From: Candidatus Brachythrix odensensis
GTDB lineage: Bacteria; Chloroflexota; Anaerolineae; J036; Brachytrichaceae
Reading direction: 5' to 3'
Assembly: GCA_016714465.1 (NCBI GenBank)
Contig: JADKDT010000002.1
Span: forward strand, 186,001 to 250,000
DNA length: 64,000 nt
The first letter of the stretch is position 1. Every line of letters starts with the position of its first letter. The notes under the pieces are model-generated. The model did not search any database. It had not been told where the DNA came from and saw nothing but the letters and a program-made list of their open reading frames with translations. This document shows positions 60,876 to 64,000 of this stretch, in pieces. A program made the translations under genes and the position numbers.

Positions 60876-61787
60876 TCAGCGCAAGGCGCGGACGATCGTG
60901 TCAACATTGAACGTCACCATTCCGATATAGGTGCCTTCAGGGGTGCCCTCGGCGCCCATGGCATCCGAGAACAACTCCCCACCGATGATGACCTCGTGGC
61001 CGCGCGAGCGCACGGCCTCTTGCACCGCCCTAACCGTGGACTCGGGCACTGAGGATTCCACAAACAGAGCCTTGATCTTGCGGGCGGTGATGAACTCAGA
61101 CAAGCCCTGCACATCGGCAGCCGAGATCTCGCTGGCGGTGCTGATCCCCTGCAAACCGTGGACCTCCATACCGTAGGCCTCGCCGAAGTAGCCAAATGCG
61201 TCATGCGCGGTGATCATGACCCGCTGGGCGGCGGGAATGGTTGCGATCTGGCCGCGCGCATATTGGTGAAGCGCGTCAAGCTTCGCCAGATAGCTGCGGG
61301 CGTTGTCCGCATACACCGCCGCGGAGTTCGGATCCAGGGCCGTCAGCGCCGCGGCAACCGTGCGCGCGGCGGATTGCCAAAGTGCCACGTCAAACCAGAT
61401 GTGTGGATCGTATTTGCCCTCGAACTCGGGCGGCTGGCGCAGCCGGGCCGGCTCGATGTCCCGGCTGACGGCCACGGCCGGCTTGCCGGTCAGCTCGATC
61501 TTCTCGAAGAGCTCGGCCATGCGGCCCTCCAGATGCAGACCGCCGTAGAAGATGATATCGGCGTTGCCCAGCCGAATGGCATCCCCGGCGCTGGGTTTGT
61601 AGAGATGCGGATCAACACCCGGGCCCATCAGACCGCGCACCAGCACGCGTTCGCCGCCCACATTACGGACGATGTCGGTGATCATCCCGATCGTGCTCAC
61701 GATGTTGATCCGGCGCTGGCTGATGTCAAGCGCCACAGCAGGCGTTGACCCGCATGCGGCCAGGGCAAGCCCAAGCAAAAGATCCAT
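60876..61787 (-). CDS. Metal ABC transporter substrate-binding lipoprotein (MntA/ZnuA/TroA-like)
   Basis: 303 residues from the ATG at 61787. The open frame extends 16 codons upstream through the promoter, so the later ATG, just before the signal peptide MDLLLGLALAACGSTP, is chosen. The A-I cluster 9 domain has STIGMITDIVRNVGGERV, GPGVDPHLYKPSAGD (metal His), YDPHIWFDVALW (metal His), MITAHDAFGYFGEAYG (metal His) and the last Glu/Asp near GGELFSDAMGAEGTPEGTY. There is no His/Asp-rich loop like that of ZnuA, which favours manganese. The upstream operator supports this. Confidence 0.93.
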   Translation of the reverse strand: MDLLLGLALAACGSTPAVALDISQRRINIVSTIGMITDIVRNVGGERVLVRGLMGPGVDPHLYKPSAGDAIRLGNADIIFYGGLHLEGRMAELFEKIELTGKPAVAVSRDIEPARLRQPPEFEGKYDPHIWFDVALWQSAARTVAAALTALDPNSAAVYADNARSYLAKLDALHQYARGQIATIPAAQRVMITAHDAFGYFGEAYGMEVHGLQGISTASEISAADVQGLSEFITARKIKALFVESSVPESTVRAVQEAVRSRGHEVIIGGELFSDAMGAEGTPEGTYIGMVTFNVDTIVRALR

Positions 61788-61820
61788 GCGCTGACGATCC
61801 GGTTTCTCACAACGGGCTGG

Positions 61821-61848
61821 ATTATATTTAGGCACGCCTAAATGTCAA
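61821..61848 (-). promoter_or_regulatory. Near-consensus promoter with MntR/DtxR-type palindromic operator
   Basis: On the minus strand TTGACA (61848-61843) and TATAAT (61826-61821) are separated by 16 bases. The whole spacer is the palindrome TTTAGGCGTGCCTAAA (61842-61827). This matches the form of operators bound by DtxR/MntR/TroR-family metal repressors. A repressor bound here would block RNA polymerase, making the metal importer metal-repressed. Transcription would begin near 61814, about 27 bases before the ATG. Confidence 0.8.
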
Positions 61849-61867
61849 GCCCGGCGGAATCAATTGC

Positions 61868-61873
61868 TACAAT
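61868..61873 (+). promoter_or_regulatory. -10 (TACAAT), leaderless start of 61881 gene
   Basis: TACAAT ends 7 bases before the ATG at 61881. The divergent metal-importer promoter is 20-50 bases upstream, so the operator could influence this gene too. Confidence 0.6.
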
Positions 61874-61880
61874 CTTCCGC

Positions 61881-62276
61881 ATGCCCGACGATATTCAGTT
61901 CTTCGGAGACCCCGAAGCGCCCCAGCCCCCGCCGGATGACGTGCGCGTCACCGACTACCGGGTCATGCCCTGGCCCGATGGCACGCGGGTGACGGTCGAG
62001 ATGGGATTGACCCAGTTTCGGGTCTTTCCGGCCATGGACGTCAGCATCGCAACCCCCGACGGGGAAGTTCTGCGCCAGATCTCATGCGTGGGCGCGCTCG
62101 AACGCCGGCCCGCCCCTACCCTGCACCTGCCCCGTCTGGATCGCGGCGCGGCGCTTCTGGCGGTGATCGAAATGCTGCATGGCGACGATGTGCGGCAGCG
62201 GGTCGTTGTGCCCTTCGCGGTGGCCGGGCCGATCATCAAAGCCGCGGTTGAAGACGAGGCGCCGCGCTCGGCGTAG
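61881..62276 (+). CDS. Hypothetical protein upstream of moaA
   Basis: 131 residues from the ATG at 61881. It begins MPDDIQFFGDPEAPQPPPDD, then has beta-rich sequence (VTDYRVMPWPDGTRVTVEMGLTQF, quoted in part) and ends AGPIIKAAVEDEAPRSA. No family was recognised. The TAG stop at 62274-62276 is also the first three bases of the moaA -10 hexamer. It is probably cytoplasmic, with no signal or membrane segment. Location next to moa genes does not by itself show a role in molybdopterin synthesis. Confidence 0.7.
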   Translation: MPDDIQFFGDPEAPQPPPDDVRVTDYRVMPWPDGTRVTVEMGLTQFRVFPAMDVSIATPDGEVLRQISCVGALERRPAPTLHLPRLDRGAALLAVIEMLHGDDVRQRVVVPFAVAGPIIKAAVEDEAPRSA

Positions 62277-62279
62277 AAT
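62274..62279 (+). promoter_or_regulatory. -10 (TAGAAT) of moaA containing the upstream stop codon
   Basis: TAGAAT (62274-62279) is 7 bases before the moaA ATG at 62287. The TAG ends the preceding gene, so stop codon and -10 share three bases. Confidence 0.6.
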
Positions 62280-62286
62280 TCCGACG

Positions 62287-63363
62287 ATGGATTTCAGAGA
62301 AAGCGCCCCCGTCGTATCGGACGTTCCCGCCGTCGCGGCCGGGCCGAACGGGCATACCGCCGCCGGCGCGGCCGCCAAGCCCCGCGCGATGGACTCGTTC
62401 GGGCGCCATATCCACTACTTGCGCGTATCGTTAACGGACAAGTGCAATCTGCGCTGCGTGTACTGCATGCCCGAGCAGATGGTCTTCCGGCCGACGGCCG
62501 AATTGCTGACCGATGCCGAGATGGGCACCGCCTTGCGGGCCGCGTCGATGCTCGGCTTTGACAAGTTCCGCCTGACGGGCGGCGAGCCCACGGTCCGGCC
62601 AAGCCTGATCGACATCGTGGCGGAAATACGCTCCCTCCCAAATACGCGCGAGATCGCGATGACGACCAACGGCCTCAAGCTGGGCAAGCTCGCCCGCCCA
62701 CTCAAGGCGGCCGGGCTGGATCGGGTGAACATCAGCATCGACTCGCTCGATCCGGCCAAGTTCAAGCGCATCACGCGCTGGGGCGATGTGCGGGATGTGC
62801 TGGCTGGAATCGCGGCCTCGGAAGAGGCCGGTCTCACCCCGATCAAACTTAACGCCGTGGTCATCCGCGGGTTCAATGATGAAGACGTGGTCGATCTGGC
62901 CGCGTTGACGCTCGATCGGCCCTGGCAATTCCGCTTTATCGAAGTCATGCCCTTCGCCGATGTGGCCGAGTTCCAGCAGGCGACCATCGTGACGACCCGC
63001 GAGATGATGGAGCGCATCCAGGCCCGCCTGGGACCGCTGACCTCAGCCAACGGCGGGTTGCTGGATGGCGAAGCGCAGATGTTCCGGCTGCCCAACGCCC
63101 GCGGCAGCGTCGGCTTCATCAGCCCGGTCTCGGCGCCCTTCTGCGCAAGCTGCAACCGGGTGCGCCTGACGGCCGACGGGACCCTGCGCCTGTGTCTGCT
63201 CAAGGACGGCGAAGTCGACCTCAAGACCCCAATCCGGCGCGGCGCGAACGCCGAGGACCTGGTCGAGATCCTGCGCGCCGCAATCTGGCGCAAACCATGG
63301 GGCCATGATCTGGCCGACGGTGTCATACCCCTCAACCGGGTGATGAGCGAGATTGGCGGCTGA
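62287..63363 (+). CDS. moaA: GTP 3',8-cyclase (molybdenum cofactor)
   Basis: 358 residues. A radical-SAM enzyme that converts GTP to 3',8-cyclo-GTP, the first step of molybdenum cofactor synthesis, with MoaC. The N-terminal 4Fe-4S cluster is at CNLRCVYC and the C-terminal second cluster at CASCNRVRLTADGTLRLC. The SAM region includes GGEPTVRPSLIDIV. A 45-residue Ala/Pro extension precedes the core (AVAAGPNGHTAAGAAAKPRA), which is unusual. The start follows TAGAAT by 7 bases. The stop overlaps the moaC ATG (TGATG). Confidence 0.95.
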   Translation: MDFRESAPVVSDVPAVAAGPNGHTAAGAAAKPRAMDSFGRHIHYLRVSLTDKCNLRCVYCMPEQMVFRPTAELLTDAEMGTALRAASMLGFDKFRLTGGEPTVRPSLIDIVAEIRSLPNTREIAMTTNGLKLGKLARPLKAAGLDRVNISIDSLDPAKFKRITRWGDVRDVLAGIAASEEAGLTPIKLNAVVIRGFNDEDVVDLAALTLDRPWQFRFIEVMPFADVAEFQQATIVTTREMMERIQARLGPLTSANGGLLDGEAQMFRLPNARGSVGFISPVSAPFCASCNRVRLTADGTLRLCLLKDGEVDLKTPIRRGANAEDLVEILRAAIWRKPWGHDLADGVIPLNRVMSEIGG

Positions 63364-63851
63364 TGGGAGCGCTAACGCATCTGAACGCCGCCGGTGAGGC
63401 GCGGATGGTCGACGTCGGGGCCAAGGATGACACCCGGCGGGTCGCCGAGGCGCGCGGGCGGATTACCCTGAGTCGCGCCGCGTTCGACGCCCTTGTGGCC
63501 GGCCAGCTCAAGAAGGGCGACGCGCTGGGCGCAGCCCGTATCGCCGGAATCATGGCCGCCAAGCGCACCAGCGACCTGATCCCGTTGTGCCACCCCATCA
63601 CGCTTACGAGGGTCGAGGTGACCCTCACCCCAGTCCCCATCGACGACGTGACTGGCGCGGTCGAGATCGTCAGCCGGGTCGAGTGCGTGGGCAAGACCGG
63701 GGTGGAGATGGAAGCCTTGACCGCCGTTAGCGTGGCAGCCCTAACTGTGTATGACATGGCCAAGGCCCTCGATCGGGGCATGCGGATCGACGGGATCGAG
63801 CTGCTGAGCAAGTCCGGCGGCAAGTCGGGCGACTACCGGCGCACGGCATGA
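63363..63851 (+). CDS. moaC: Cyclic pyranopterin monophosphate synthase
   Basis: 162 residues. MoaC completes conversion of 3',8-cyclo-GTP to cyclic pyranopterin monophosphate. It has MVDVGAKDDTRRVAEARGRI, AGIMAAKRTSDLIPLCHPITL (His-containing), VECVGKTGVEMEALTAVSVAALTVYDMAKALD (catalytic Lys in DMAKALD) and KSGGKSG. The length is standard. The frame begins at the A of moaA's TGA and overlaps moaD by ATGA at its own end. Confidence 0.95.
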   Translation: MGALTHLNAAGEARMVDVGAKDDTRRVAEARGRITLSRAAFDALVAGQLKKGDALGAARIAGIMAAKRTSDLIPLCHPITLTRVEVTLTPVPIDDVTGAVEIVSRVECVGKTGVEMEALTAVSVAALTVYDMAKALDRGMRIDGIELLSKSGGKSGDYRRTA

Positions 63852-64000
63852 AGATCCAGCTTTTTGCCACCCTGCGTGACCGGGCCAAAGCGCGCTCCAT
63901 TGAGGTCGCGCTCGAAGGTCCAACGACCGTCGCCGAGTTGCGCAAGGTCATCGCAGCGCAGCACGCAGCGCTGGCGGATCTGTTGCCCCAGGCCCTCGTG
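63848..64000 (+). CDS. moaD: Molybdopterin synthase small subunit (partial)
   Basis: 51 residues are visible, starting at ATG 63848 with ATGA overlap to moaC and continuing past the window. MKIQLFATLRDRAKARSIEV followed by a ubiquitin-like pattern (TVAELRKVIAAQHAALADLL) is typical of MoaD/ThiS. The C-terminal Gly-Gly that would be thiocarboxylated lies outside the window. Confidence 0.85.
   Translation, partial: MKIQLFATLRDRAKARSIEVALEGPTTVAELRKVIAAQHAALADLLPQALV

Overview
The window is high-GC bacterial DNA and most resembles Chloroflexota (Anaerolineae-like). The reasons are secreted proteins with long Thr/Pro-rich linkers (ATPTFTPVPPT-type repeats), PA14 domains, lipoproteins with Pro/Thr linkers after the lipobox Cys, a split AddB-like/UvrD-like/RecB-nuclease cluster, and many start codons that sit about 7 bases after a TANNNT -10 hexamer, i.e. 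leaderless mRNAs. The lineage is inferred from gene content; there is no rRNA here.

Layout. 1-3435 (minus): drug/macromolecule exporter with ABC-2 permease, HlyD-like fusion protein and two ATPases. 3626-6122: penicillin-acylase-family hydrolase. 6201-7091: AlkZ-related-like protein. 7363-11695: PotABCD-type polyamine ABC transporter, with a 20-codon leaderless ORF overlapping the start of the binding-protein gene. 11770-15388: metallophosphoesterase, PA14 surface protein, lipase. 15447-17976: methyltransferase converging on a bifunctional aldolase/dehydrogenase; both lack their 3' ends at one shared point. 18068-24008 (minus): four overlapping genes for an AddB-like protein, a UvrD-like helicase, a methyltransferase and a RecB-like Fe-S nuclease. 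24132-27639: greA with an attenuator-like leader, HAD phosphatase, small membrane protein, pseudouridine synthase, ANTAR response regulator. 27853-33910: CAP/PA14 adhesin-like protein with a 54-bp tandem repeat, SDR, AcpH-like protein, peptide-binding lipoprotein. 34118-41850: nusA-ylxR-infB-rbfA-DHH-truB-ribF translation operon without rimP. 41912-45222: SppA-like protease, recF, tRNA-Arg(CCU). 45521-50585 (minus): bacterial RGS-like protein, SelA-like PLP enzyme, giant WXG100-type Gly-rich protein, class V aminotransferase, DUF4870-like protein. 50735-56921: fmt, double-VWA membrane protein, queuosine-precursor transporter family protein, Hsp70-like ATPase. 56983-61787 (minus): sugar isomerase-like protein and a Mn/Zn ABC importer with a palindromic operator inside a near-consensus promoter. 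61881-64000: hypothetical protein, moaA, moaC, moaD.

Two features run through the whole window. First, about seventeen single- or double-base indels break otherwise intact genes, including essential infB, nusA, fmt and rbfA. Most lie in homopolymers or GC dinucleotide runs, so they look like sequencing or assembly errors; coordinates below span the reconstructed genes. Second, at least thirteen intergenic palindromes with 10-23 bp arms and a very small loop, many with the core CCCC-GGCTCCGCC-GGGG, nearly all lie just after stop codons. A separate dispersed inverted-repeat family is built from degenerate AGATTACGCAGATT-like units.

The most promising leads for new biology are the helicase/nuclease/methyltransferase operon, the bacterial RGS-like protein, the WXG100 Gly-rich protein, the fused winged-helix Mn permease with its operator-promoter, and the palindrome family. 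None of these was tested by database search.
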